From Stieleria varia (GTDB lineage: Bacteria > Planctomycetota > Planctomycetia > Pirellulales > Pirellulaceae), in NCBI RefSeq assembly GCF_038443385.1, contig NZ_CP151726.1, positions 8,308,001 through 8,372,000 of the forward strand: a stretch of DNA of 64,000 nucleotides. The letters are read 5' to 3'. Under the pieces are notes generated by a model that saw only the letters and a program-made list of their open reading frames with translations, did not search any database and was not told the DNA's origin. A program made the position numbers and the translations under genes. Positions 20,252 to 29,095 of the stretch are shown piece by piece. How positions within the stretch are numbered: the stretch's first letter is position 1; each line of letters opens with the position of its first letter.

Positions 20252-21874
20252 ATGCATCGCATCATCGTCCTGGACAACATCGCCCAAGAAGGCCTGGACA
20301 TTCTCGACGCCACACCCGGTATCGAATACGAAATTCGAACCGGACTCTCGGGAGACGAACTCAAAGCCGCACTCAATGAGTTCGACGCCGGCATCCTGCG
20401 GAGTGGCGTGAAGATCACGCCTGAGTCGCTCGAAGGCAACACGCGTCTGAAAGCTCTCGTGCGTGCCGGCGTGGGAACGGACAATATTGACAAACCCGCG
20501 TCCACACGCCGCGGAATCGTCGTCATGAACACCCCGGCCGGCAACACCGTCAGCACGGCCGAACACGCCTTCGCACTGATGATGGCGCTTTCACGCAATA
20601 TCGCAGCGGCCAACCAAAGCCTGATCGAAGGACGCTGGGACCGCAAAAAGTACATGGGCACGCAGCTCGCCGGCAAAACCGTCGGCATCGTCGGCATGGG
20701 ACGCATCGGTCGCGAATTCGCGACCCGCGCCCTCGTCTTTGACATGAAAGTCGTCGCGTATGATCCGTTCTTGACGAACGAACAAGCCGCCGCGTTGGGC
20801 GTCACCCGCGCCAGCACGGTCGAAGAAATGCTGCCCGAAATCGATTATCTCACCGTCCACACCCCGCTGACGCCCGAAACAAAAGGCATGATCAGCCACG
20901 CACAATTGGCGATCGTCAAACCAGGGTTGCGAGTCATCAACGCCGCTCGCGGCGGCATCTATGACATCGACGCCCTGGTGGAAGGACTCAAGACGGGCAA
21001 ACTCGGCGGCGTCGCCCTGGACGTTTTCGAAAATGAACCCTGCACCGACAGCCCGCTGTTCGGAATGGACAACGTCATCTGCACTCCCCACTTGGGCGCC
21101 AGTACCGAAGAAGCCCAAACGCAAGTTGCTGTGGAAGGCATCCACTTGCTGATCAATTTCCTCAAGACCGGCGAGATCAAGCACAGCGTCAACGTCGCCG
21201 CACTGGACCCCAAAGCACTCGCCGAGTTGCGCGGCTTCCTGAACGTCTCGCATCGTCTGGGCCTGCTCTCCGCCCAGTTGCACGGCAGCGGAATCGACAA
21301 GGTATCACTGACCTATCGCGGAGAACTGGCGCACAAGGACACCCGCGTGGTGACCAACGCTTTCTGCGCCGGCCTGCTGGAACGCATCGTCGACGACGCC
21401 AACATCGTCAACAGCGAAATGCTGTTGCGTGAACGAGGAATCGAGCTGAGCGAAGAAAAGCATCACGAGATGGGCGCCTTCTCGTCCAGCCTGACCGCAA
21501 CCGTTTCCGGTGGCGGCCAAAGCGTCACGGTCGGCGGTGCGATCCTCGGTCAACACATGCCGCGTTTAATCAACGTCAACGGCTATCGCTTGGAGTCCTA
21601 TCTCGACGGCAAGCTGATGATCTTCATGCACAACGATGTCCCGGGCATCATCGGCAAAGTCGGCAGCATCTTCGGTGACCACGGCGTCAACATCGCCCAG
21701 ATGGCAGTCGGTCGCGAAGGCACCACGCCCGGCGGCGCCGCCATCGGTGTTCTGAGCCTGGACGGCGAAGTCCCCGCAGCCGCGATCGCAGCAGTGGAAG
21801 CACTCGATGCCGTCGAGAAAGCCATCGTCATCGACCTCCCCGCCGCCGACGACCTACCCGCCTGGCTCGGCTAA
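20252..21874 (+). CDS. serA: D-3-phosphoglycerate dehydrogenase
   Basis: Catalyses the first step of serine biosynthesis, NAD-dependent oxidation of 3-phosphoglycerate. The 540-aa length fits the long SerA type: a substrate domain, a Rossmann domain (VGIVGMGRIGREFA), the INAARGGIYD active-site block, the CTPHLGASTEEAQ region with the catalytic His, an intervening (ASB) domain and a C-terminal ACT domain beginning near LMIFMHNDVPGIIGKVG. The ACT domain suggests feedback control by serine or a related effector. Confidence 0.96.
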   Translation: MHRIIVLDNIAQEGLDILDATPGIEYEIRTGLSGDELKAALNEFDAGILRSGVKITPESLEGNTRLKALVRAGVGTDNIDKPASTRRGIVVMNTPAGNTVSTAEHAFALMMALSRNIAAANQSLIEGRWDRKKYMGTQLAGKTVGIVGMGRIGREFATRALVFDMKVVAYDPFLTNEQAAALGVTRASTVEEMLPEIDYLTVHTPLTPETKGMISHAQLAIVKPGLRVINAARGGIYDIDALVEGLKTGKLGGVALDVFENEPCTDSPLFGMDNVICTPHLGASTEEAQTQVAVEGIHLLINFLKTGEIKHSVNVAALDPKALAELRGFLNVSHRLGLLSAQLHGSGIDKVSLTYRGELAHKDTRVVTNAFCAGLLERIVDDANIVNSEMLLRERGIELSEEKHHEMGAFSSSLTATVSGGGQSVTVGGAILGQHMPRLINVNGYRLESYLDGKLMIFMHNDVPGIIGKVGSIFGDHGVNIAQMAVGREGTTPGGAAIGVLSLDGEVPAAAIAAVEALDAVEKAIVIDLPAADDLPAWLG

Positions 21875-22599
21875 CGGTTGCCCCGAGTTGGCTTCCAAGC
21901 CCGGATGATTCACGCAACTCACTTCAGTCATCGCAAAACGTTTGCGTGAATCAGCTTGCGCGGATTGGCAGAAAAACAGTCTGCGCAGATCGGCCGCCAC
22001 GCGATAGAGAACGTCCGGCTTAGCAGGCGGCGGAATCACAGTATTTCGCGGGGAGTGGCGTTCAATTCCTAATAGCTAAACGTCTTTAAGCGGATCACGC
22101 TACCAAACGCCGTGAGCCGCGACGCGTGAGCGGCCGGGCCTTTCGAATTGCCCGGGGCGTCAAAAGATGAGGGCTGTGAAAACGCCTGCGATCTCCCAAA
22201 CCGATCGTCCGGTACTCTCTCCCCGCCCAAAAAAGCTCGGTCAACAATCTCCCGCTGTCCCCCCCAAAGCTGCGAAGCAGCGGCAGCATAGAGCCTTGGG
22301 CGTCAGCCCAAGGACCGCTTATTGTCGCCACGCCCCAAAGGGGCCGAATAAGAAAGCCCAGGGCAGAGCGTAGCGCCGCCCTGGGCTACTTTGTCATGCC
22401 CCTTCGGGACAAAAACAGTACACACCATAACGAAGACCGCACGGAAAATACGTGTCGCGAAATCCACCTAGGAATCATCTCTCCGCGTGATTTTGGCAAA
22501 GAGACAGGACAGTTATTTTCCGCACGCCCCGAGCAGCGGCAGAAAAACACCAGCCTTTGCGAATATCTAAAAAATCACTTGACCGACACGGCCAATCCG
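21875..22599. other. Repeat-rich intergenic region
   Basis: No gene recognised over about 725 bases. The left part (about 21940-22140) is a dispersed repeat also found near 26.7 and 58.7 kb. The segment 22290-22400 contains imperfect palindromes around CTTGGGCGTCAGCCCAAG and GCCCAGGGCAGAGCG...CGCCCTGGGC. The right end leads into the blaI promoter. Confidence 0.5.
21940..22140. repeat. Dispersed intergenic repeat, copy 1
   Basis: Shares GGCCGCCACGCGATAGAGAA, GGAATCACAGTATTTCGCG, GTGGCGTTCAA and ACCAAACGCCGTGAGCCG blocks, in the opposite orientation, with 26755-26895, and in the same orientation with about 58735-58880. No ORF. It is probably a non-coding repeat family of this genome. Confidence 0.7.
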
Positions 22600-22612
22600 T
22601 TACAAACTGTAA
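22600..22612. promoter_or_regulatory. Putative BlaI operator
   Basis: TTACAAACTGTAA is a perfect inverted repeat (TTACA-AAC-TGTAA) lying 28 bases before the blaI start. BlaI/MecI repressors bind TACA...TGTA dyads, so autoregulation of this operon is likely. The RBS-like AGGAG is at 22628-22632. Confidence 0.65.
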
Positions 22613-22639
22613 CGTTACATTACGTAGCAGGAGAATCAT

Positions 22640-23059
22640 GTGGCAAAGAAGTCGAAAAAGCCGCCAGCGAAGAAGCCGACCCTGAGCGAGCTTGAAAACA
22701 AAGTCATGGACGTGGTCTGGCGTCAGCGTGAAGTCAATGCCGAGCAGGTCCGTCGCTTGGTCAAGTCCAATCAGCCGTTGACGGACAGCACCATCCGGAC
22801 CGTCCTTCGACGACTGGAGGCAAAGGGTTATGTGTCCCATCGTCGCGAAGGCCGTCTGTATCTCTACCAGCCGACCGACTTCTCTCAGAACGTCGCTGCC
22901 GACGCCGTCCGCGGGATCATCGACCGGTTTTGCGACGGCTCCGTTGAATCGCTGCTGGTGGGCATGGTCAATCGCGAAGTGGTGACGCCGGAGAAGCTAC
23001 GGGAACTGGCTGATCGAATCAAAACCGACCAACAGAAGCGAAAGGGCAACAAAAAATGA
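22640..23059 (+). CDS. BlaI/MecI-family transcriptional repressor
   Basis: A 139-aa winged-helix repressor beginning at GTG 22640, preceded by AGGAG at good spacing. LSELENKVMDVVW, TIRTVLRRLEAKGYVSHRREGR and YQPTDF are the family's DNA-binding and dimer motifs. In known systems the partner membrane protease causes cleavage of the repressor. It overlaps the next gene by 4 bases (ATGA), so the two are translationally coupled. The target genes are unknown; no beta-lactamase is visible. Confidence 0.92.
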   Translation: MAKKSKKPPAKKPTLSELENKVMDVVWRQREVNAEQVRRLVKSNQPLTDSTIRTVLRRLEAKGYVSHRREGRLYLYQPTDFSQNVAADAVRGIIDRFCDGSVESLLVGMVNREVVTPEKLRELADRIKTDQQKRKGNKK

Positions 23060-26000
23060 TCCACCTCGACTCCATTGCATTGCCAGGACTCGAACTTCTG
23101 GTGAACGTTTCCTTGAAAACTTTGTGCTTGGCATGGGTCGTCTGGACGGCGGTGAGCCTCTGCCGCGTGCGAGACGCAACCGTCCTTTCACGACTGAATC
23201 TCTGCTTGTTGATCGGAATGATGTTGATGCCAATCCTCGTCATCGCTTCTCCACGAATCGCATTGCCTTGGATTTCAGTCAACTCGGTTGTCGCTGATTC
23301 TCAACCGCATCCAACACAGAATTTGCATGATTTCAACAACGCAAATCCTGCAGCCGTCAAAGACACGCCGATGGATTTTCAATCACATCCCGTCGCAAGC
23401 AACATCACGGACAACGCCTATTCAAAGCAGGCCATGGAACCGTCTGGTATTCCGACCGTCGATGATGACCGCGTCTCGGGTCTGGAAATGGTCCCAACGG
23501 ACAACCAAACCTTGGTCCCAACGAGCCAAATCCAACCAATCGAATCGAGCGATCGATCAACACGCACGACATCAACTTCAACGATCACTTGGGTTGCCTT
23601 GGTCGTCTTGGGGACCTACTTCGTCGGTGCGTTGGCCATGCTCGCTCGGACGACAATTGGATGTCTGCGTTGCACTGGGATTGCCTCCCGAGCAAGGCGA
23701 GTGACGGCCCTGCTCCCATCGAATTCATTGCACACAGATTTATTGCCCACAGATGACCCAGCCTTGAGTGTCTGGCAGTCGGATGAGATTTCCGTCCCGG
23801 TGACCGTTGGCTTTTGGTCGCCCAAGATTCTGTTGCCGACCGACTGGCCTCAGTGGGAACATGAACTGGTTCAGATCGCAATAGCGCACGAGAGAGAGCA
23901 CCAGCGACGTGGGGATACCTTGACGATGCTTTTGTCATCGTTCAATCTCGCGATCTACTGGTTTCATCCGATTGCCTGGACCCTACAGCGTCGACTTGCT
24001 GAATTGGCAGAACACGTTTGTGATGACTCAGTCATTCTGACAACAGGACATCGGCACACGTATGCAAAACATCTGATCTGGATGGCTCAGCGTGCAACTG
24101 ACCTGCAACGTCAGCCACTTTTGGTTGGGATGGCACGTGGCCCAATGATCGAGCAGCGTATCGAGCGAATCATTGACTTCAGCCGACCGCTGAGCCAACG
24201 ACTTTCCAAGTCGGTCGCAAGTTTCGTCGCCCTCGTCGTCATCGCGTTGTCGGTCATGATCGCCGGAGTGACCGCCAGGGCTCAGCAGCGAGAAAACCCG
24301 GACAGCGATCCATCCACCACATCACCGGCGGACGATGTCAAGCCGTCCCTTTCGGGTCGAGTCATCGGTCCCGACCAAAAACCTGTCGCCGGCGCAACTG
24401 TCTATCTCAGGACGCGGCAGGCCAATGCGACTCGCTCCGAACCACAAGAAACGACCACCGACAACATCGGGCGTTTCGTTTTCAAAGAGCTGCCCGACGG
24501 TGAACACCAATTGGTCGCCGCTGCCAGCGGAATGTCTTCGCGTGTGAAACGCTACCAGGGAGAGAAGGTTTCACCAGACGAAAACGAAATTGAGCTGCAA
24601 CTCTCAGCTAGCCCGACCTTGCAAGTCGAGGTGTACTCGAAAAAAGATCAATCGACCGTCCGTGACGCGATTGTGCGTTTGAATTGGTCCGATATCAAAC
24701 GTGATCACGCTGTCGACGAAAGGGGGACCGCTACCATTGACGGCCTGACAGCAGAAGAATGGAGTGTCGAAGTCAGAGCGCCCGGATATGCCGAGCAGAA
24801 CCATACCGTCAGGCTACCGACGGGTGGATACACAACGATCAAGTCCTACCTGGACCCAGGAGCCTCCTTGGCCGGACGCGTGGTCGATGATGCGGGCACG
24901 CCGATTGGCGACTTGGGACTCAGTGTATTTCCTGGAGACATGAGCGGTGGACAAATCGAGTACGTCAAGACGCAGCCCGACGGAACCTATCGATTCGATT
25001 GCCTGCCAATGGGCGGGCTTCGCTTGTCTTCGAACTCACCTGATCATTCGAATCAAGACTGGCAGGTTTCGCTCACCGCAAAACCGGGTGAAACGCAAAC
25101 CCTCGACTTGACGGTTCCACGTCGTCCCGATGGTGGTTCGATCAAGGGCACAGTGGTCGACAAAGACGGCCATCCGATTGCCAACGCCAGCATCAGCAAT
25201 CACGGACGCTCGTCCAACCTCATCCGAGAAACAGGCTCGGACGAACAAGGACGCTTTCACTTACAGAATTTGTACAGCCCCGACGAACTGGTGGTCCAAG
25301 CCAACGGATACGCACCGGTTCAAATGAGCATTGCAGGAAAAGTCACCGAGCCTCCGTCAGAAATCAAGATCGTGCTACAACCGGGACACAGCATCGCCGG
25401 CAAGGTGGTGGACGAACGAGGAAAATCGATTCCCGATGTTTTCATTGTCTCCAATGGCAGGACTGGCGGCGGCTTGCGGATTTCGCGAACCACCAAGTCC
25501 GACGTCGATGGTCGATTCAATTTCAATTCACTACCCAAAGGAGCAACCCTCGACTTTCGCAAAAGCGGCTTCACTGCGCTTGGAGATCGCGAGTTGCCGC
25601 TGGATCGCGATGACGAAGTCGTCATCACGATGCCCGACCAAGGAATGCTGCGTGGCCGTGCGATTGATGAAAGCACGGGGAAGCCGATTCCATCCTTCAA
25701 TGTCCGCATCACCTTTTCGCCAGATCGCAAACCCGGCGAACCGAGCGGGGGATTGACCGGCAACCGGGTTCATGAAGGGGAGGCCTTCTCCAGTGTCACC
25801 GGTCGCTTTGAATTGCTGGACCTGATTCAAGGAATGCCGTTGCAAGTGACCGTATCGGCTGAGGGCTATCAGCCCGCCGTGCTGCGACGCGTTGTTGCTC
25901 AACGAGATTCCGAGGCAGCTGCTGACGTGTACAGATTGAAGCCCATCGATCCGAGTCAGCACTTTACACTTTCCGGCAAAGTCGTCGATGAAGACGGAAA

Positions 26001-26601
26001 TGGCATTGCTGGACTTGAAATGCGATTGATCGCCTGCAGTGAGCAACGCGGCGACTCTCGAGCGGAGTTTCCTTTCAACTGGGAGATGGTGCTCAACGGA
26101 CAAGTCGCGCAAAGTGCGGAGGTCACTCAGTTTCTCAAGACGATCTCCAAACCAGATGGTTCCTTCACCTTTGCCAACGTCCAACCAGCCGTTGACATGG
26201 AGATTGCCTACTGGGGCGACGGTGCTGTGCGAAGCCGGATGCAGGGAATTGAAAAACTCAAGCCCGACGCACGCGAAACACTGGTGATACGAGCAAGTCG
26301 CGGCGGCGAGGTAACCGGCAAAATCGACATCGACTCCTTTCATGGCATTTCACAGATCCAACTTTCTGGTAGCGATGGCACTTTGCCGGCCATTCTCTCT
26401 CCAGACAAATCCAGCTATGTGATCAAAAACGTTCCTCCGGGAACACATCGTCTCATCGTTTACGGGCCTCCGATTCGTGCCGACGAACTCAATGGGTTTT
26501 TCCGAATGGATGTCGTCAAACGTGTTCCTTGTGAAATCGAGCAAGGCCAGACTCTCCAGATCGATCTCGCGGCAGTCACACCTCCCAGTCAGGATGATTG
26601 A
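23056..26601 (+). CDS. BlaR1/M56-family membrane metalloprotease-sensor with carboxypeptidase-regulatory repeats
   Basis: A 1181-aa protein. The N-terminal ~410 aa form a BlaR1-like M56 peptidase: hydrophobic helices at about 12-30, 50-70 and 175-200, the zinc motif HEREH (H278, E279, H282) and a last helix near 383-402. In place of the penicillin-binding sensor of BlaR1, about 770 aa of repeated beta-sandwich units follow. They resemble CarboxypepD_reg domains, with blocks such as LSGRVIGPDQKPVAGATVYL, GRVVDDAGTPIGD, GTVVDKDGHPIAN, GKVVDERGKSIPD and GKVVDEDGNGIAG. Such domains may sense a carbohydrate or envelope signal; this is inferred. It is paired with the repressor upstream. Confidence 0.9.
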   Translation: MIHLDSIALPGLELLVNVSLKTLCLAWVVWTAVSLCRVRDATVLSRLNLCLLIGMMLMPILVIASPRIALPWISVNSVVADSQPHPTQNLHDFNNANPAAVKDTPMDFQSHPVASNITDNAYSKQAMEPSGIPTVDDDRVSGLEMVPTDNQTLVPTSQIQPIESSDRSTRTTSTSTITWVALVVLGTYFVGALAMLARTTIGCLRCTGIASRARRVTALLPSNSLHTDLLPTDDPALSVWQSDEISVPVTVGFWSPKILLPTDWPQWEHELVQIAIAHEREHQRRGDTLTMLLSSFNLAIYWFHPIAWTLQRRLAELAEHVCDDSVILTTGHRHTYAKHLIWMAQRATDLQRQPLLVGMARGPMIEQRIERIIDFSRPLSQRLSKSVASFVALVVIALSVMIAGVTARAQQRENPDSDPSTTSPADDVKPSLSGRVIGPDQKPVAGATVYLRTRQANATRSEPQETTTDNIGRFVFKELPDGEHQLVAAASGMSSRVKRYQGEKVSPDENEIELQLSASPTLQVEVYSKKDQSTVRDAIVRLNWSDIKRDHAVDERGTATIDGLTAEEWSVEVRAPGYAEQNHTVRLPTGGYTTIKSYLDPGASLAGRVVDDAGTPIGDLGLSVFPGDMSGGQIEYVKTQPDGTYRFDCLPMGGLRLSSNSPDHSNQDWQVSLTAKPGETQTLDLTVPRRPDGGSIKGTVVDKDGHPIANASISNHGRSSNLIRETGSDEQGRFHLQNLYSPDELVVQANGYAPVQMSIAGKVTEPPSEIKIVLQPGHSIAGKVVDERGKSIPDVFIVSNGRTGGGLRISRTTKSDVDGRFNFNSLPKGATLDFRKSGFTALGDRELPLDRDDEVVITMPDQGMLRGRAIDESTGKPIPSFNVRITFSPDRKPGEPSGGLTGNRVHEGEAFSSVTGRFELLDLIQGMPLQVTVSAEGYQPAVLRRVVAQRDSEAAADVYRLKPIDPSQHFTLSGKVVDEDGNGIAGLEMRLIACSEQRGDSRAEFPFNWEMVLNGQVAQSAEVTQFLKTISKPDGSFTFANVQPAVDMEIAYWGDGAVRSRMQGIEKLKPDARETLVIRASRGGEVTGKIDIDSFHGISQIQLSGSDGTLPAILSPDKSSYVIKNVPPGTHRLIVYGPPIRADELNGFFRMDVVKRVPCEIEQGQTLQIDLAAVTPPSQDD

Positions 26602-27354
26602 TCAGCCGCAGCGTGAGAGCGTCCCACTTAGCATGGTTGTGTTATCAAACGCTGGGCGGTGCCATACGCCCTGAGCCGCTGGCCGTCAGGCCACGGTTTT
26701 ACGCTTTGCAATGGACGCACGATACGTGCCAGCCCCGACCTGACGCGTCACGACTCACGGCGTTTGGTAGCGTCATCCGCTTAGATACGTTGAGCTGCTT
26801 GGGATTGAACGCCACTTTCCGCGAAATGCAGTGATTCCGCCGCGTTCTAAGCGGGACGCTCTCTATCGCGTGGCGGCTGATGAGCGCAGACTGTTTTCGT
26901 GCCAATCGTTCTGGAATCTTATCGACCGACCGAGGCACAAAGATGAGCGGATGACCGTGAAGCGGTCACAGACGGTAGCCGGCGATAGAGCGCAGCGATC
27001 ATCGCCGGTTCATTCGGTGTTATGAAAACCGACCCCGGAGGCGGTCGTAGCACCGATTCCGAGAAGCCTGCGACACCCTTCGGGGTCGATTCAACATCGT
27101 CGTTGCAAACCACGGGTGCGCCTTCGGCGACCCGTGGCTACCTTCTGCGATCCCTCGCGGGATCCGATTTCGCTTTCCCGACTCAGTCCCCATTCAGATG
27201 GGTAACCAAAGACGTCAGCAATAAACTTCACCTCTCGAGAGACGCGGCTACGTGAAGCGAGAGCCTGCAGGGCAGGGCAGGGGAGTGGTGTGTACAATGT
27301 CTCCGTTCCTCATGAACCATCGACTTCACCCTCTACCTTCTGCCAATCACTGCC
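26602..27354. other. Repeat-rich intergenic region
   Basis: No gene recognised over about 750 bases. It contains the dispersed repeat at 26640-26900. A second repeat at about 26945-27080 (GACCGTGAAGCGGTCACAGACGGTAGCC and the CGACCCCGGAGGCGGTCGTAG block) recurs at 35243-35345. A GGGCAGGGCAGGGG copy is at 27268-27284, and the promoter of the ThuA gene must lie here. Confidence 0.5.
26640..26900. repeat. Dispersed intergenic repeat, copy 2
   Basis: Includes CCCTGAGCCGCTGGCCGTCAGG, ACTCACGGCGTTTGGTAGCG, TTGAACGCCACTTTCCGCG and AAGCGGGACGCTCTCTATCG. The same blocks occur in opposite orientation at 21940-22140 and around 58690-59130. Non-coding. Confidence 0.7.
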
Positions 27355-28131
27355 ATGCACTCGTACTTCCGCACCGTTGCGACCATGGTCGCCGTCTTGT
27401 CCTTGACTCTCTCCTGCGTCACGGAAAACGCCGGGGCAGCAGACGATCCCCATGTGGTCATCATGGTTGCGGAACGGGAATATCAGACCGATGAGTCGCT
27501 GACGGCGTTTGCCAAGCAGCACCTCGCCAGCGGCTATCGCGTGTCCATCTTGCGAGCCGCAGACGACGACCGGAATCGGTTCGTGGGCGCCGAAGCGATC
27601 GACTCGGCCGATGTGCTGATCATCAGCGTGCGACGCCGTACGCTGCCCGCCGAGCAACTCGACAAGGTTCGCCGACACGTGGCCGAGGGCAAACCGGTGA
27701 TCGGCATCCGCACGGCCAACCACGCGTTCTGTTTACGCAACGAAGATCCTCCGGCTGACCGGGCCGCTTGGCCGGAGTTCGATAAAGAAGTCTTCGCAGG
27801 CAGCTACACCAACCATTACGGCAAGGACTTGAAAACAACCCTACAAGTTGTCCCCACAGCCGCTTCGCATCCCATCCTTGCAGGGATTGATTCCAACAAA
27901 ACGTACGACGCTGGCGGGTCGTTATACAAAGTCGCGCCCTTGGGCGAGAACACCACGACATTGATGTCGGGAACGGTCACAGAAAAGCCCACCGAACCGA
28001 TCGCCTGGACACACACGCGATCTGACGGCGGCAAGAGCTTCTACACCTCGCTGGGACACGTCGACGATTTCGCCGGCCCCGTGCTGCCCCGAATGCTGAA
28101 GAACGCCATTCAGTGGGGATTGATGAAGTAG
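27355..28131 (+). CDS. Exported ThuA-like domain protein
   Basis: A 258-aa protein with a signal peptide (about 1-29; possible lipobox-like LSC inside). It then has a ThuA/class-I glutamine-amidotransferase-like fold: HVVIMVAEREYQTDESL, DVLIISVRRRTLP, GKPVIGIRTANHAF and a C-terminal GRSFYTSLGHVDDF-type block (here GGKSFYTSLGHVDDF). ThuA relatives are often linked to sugar metabolism in planctomycetes, but the biochemical role is unknown. It is monocistronic by position. Confidence 0.85.
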   Translation: MHSYFRTVATMVAVLSLTLSCVTENAGAADDPHVVIMVAEREYQTDESLTAFAKQHLASGYRVSILRAADDDRNRFVGAEAIDSADVLIISVRRRTLPAEQLDKVRRHVAEGKPVIGIRTANHAFCLRNEDPPADRAAWPEFDKEVFAGSYTNHYGKDLKTTLQVVPTAASHPILAGIDSNKTYDAGGSLYKVAPLGENTTTLMSGTVTEKPTEPIAWTHTRSDGGKSFYTSLGHVDDFAGPVLPRMLKNAIQWGLMK

Positions 28132-28212
28132 GGCTTTCCCTGAACTGCTCAAATCTTGGGGTTGTGGCAGTTTGGGTTTGCGCGGGGTCTGCTGTCACCT
28201 CCACCAAAGAAT

Positions 28213-28341
28213 GAGACTGCTGATTTAATCGTTTTTCGTTATCACTGTGAGCCGATGGCGCTAGCCACGGGCCTCGAAGGGTTGGGACAGCACCATCAGG
28301 CCCGCGGCTAGCGTCTTGCGGCTCACTAAATCAGCAGTCTC
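28213..28341. repeat. MITE-like palindromic repeat, copy 2
   Basis: GAGACTGCTGATTTAA at the left and TAAATCAGCAGTCTC at the right are matching terminal inverted repeats. The interior matches copy 1 at 12588-12735 almost base for base (GAGCCGATGGCGCTAGCCAC...GGCCTCGAAGGGTTGG). This copy is compact and looks intact. Confidence 0.85.
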
Positions 28342-28469
28342 GGAATTTGAGGGAGGTCGGATCGAGCGAAGCAAGATCCAGGAGAGGGCCTACGCTAGAA
28401 CGAGAAAACGTAACGCGACGAGAGAACGTAACGGGGTTAGTTTCGCCGGATCGGCGGTCGTCTTGAGTA

Positions 28470-28765
28470 TCCGTAGGTCATGCTCTGCATGACGAAATAC
28501 GGTCTGCCCAACTCCACGTTTGGCTGCATAGATCCGGGAAGACATCTGCTGATGACCGATGTTATCGACTTGTGATGGACTTTTGCCGGCATGCAAACCA
28601 TCACCTACCGCAACTGCCGAACCAACGCTGCGTCAAAGGACCGACAGCGAGGGGCCAAAAAATGCTGGATCAGAATGAGCACGAGCATTTTTTTGCCCTT
28701 CCATTTTTTTGCCCAAACTTTTCGCACCGAAGTATCTCAAGTCGACCTGACAACCTAGAAGTATC
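28470..28765. repeat. Dispersed repeat fused to group II intron remnant (copy 1)
   Basis: A segment of about 295 bp starting CCGTAGGTCATGCTCTGCAT and ending near AAGTATCGATCGAT. It is nearly identical to 31258-31560, and a shorter related copy is at 33965-34115. It contains GTCATGC-TCT-GCATGAC and CAAAAAATG...CATTTTTTTGCCC inverted repeats. It replaces the RT part of the intron in both places and marks the far (distal) end of the integron array. Confidence 0.75.
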
Positions 28766-29072
28766 GATCGATATTACTCGACTTCGTTCCACCTGATTCG
28801 CTTCGGACACTCACAAGCTTTGAGCACTGTAATCAACTGATTGGGCCAACAGATACAATTCTTCAGAGCTATTCCCGTTCACAGCCGCGCTCACCACCCA
28901 CAGTCCATTCATCCTCACCCCCTCTCTGCCTGCCTCGCTTCAGAAGCTTCAACGACTAACTTCCAGCACCAGTCTTAGACAGCCGCTGCAACACTCACTA
29001 CTGGGCCTGCCGCTTGCAGTTACCCAGGCGGGATCTCCCCCCGCTCGTCAATCAGACCTTGCCGGTCCACAC
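28766..29072 (-). mobile_element. Group II intron A, 5' fragment, inserted in an attC site
   Basis: On the minus strand the sequence from 29072 reads GTGTGGACCGGCAAGGTCTG, the 5' end of a group II intron (GUGYG), and is homologous to the 5' ends of introns B and C. The upstream exon is attC half-site sequence (GCAGAACAAACCGTTGCAC, 29073-29091). The fragment retains part of domain I and a few RT codons, then joins the dispersed repeat at the same junction as intron B. There is no domain V and no 3' end, so it cannot splice. Confidence 0.75.
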
Positions 29073-29095
29073 GTGCAACGGTTTGTTCTGCGGTG

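Noticed and set aside
22638..22640. ATG at 22638 as blaI start
   Set aside because: It is out of frame; the GTG at 22640 gives the BlaI N-terminus and has AGGAG at the right distance.
28470..28765. CRISPR array
   Set aside because: The regular attC spacing (about 90-bp repeats) and dispersed repeats can look array-like, but no 23-40-bp direct repeats with spacers and no cas genes are present.
28572..28796. Conserved plus-strand ORF in the dispersed repeat (also at 31228)
   Set aside because: Its conservation reflects recent duplication of the repeat. It has no start context and resembles no family.
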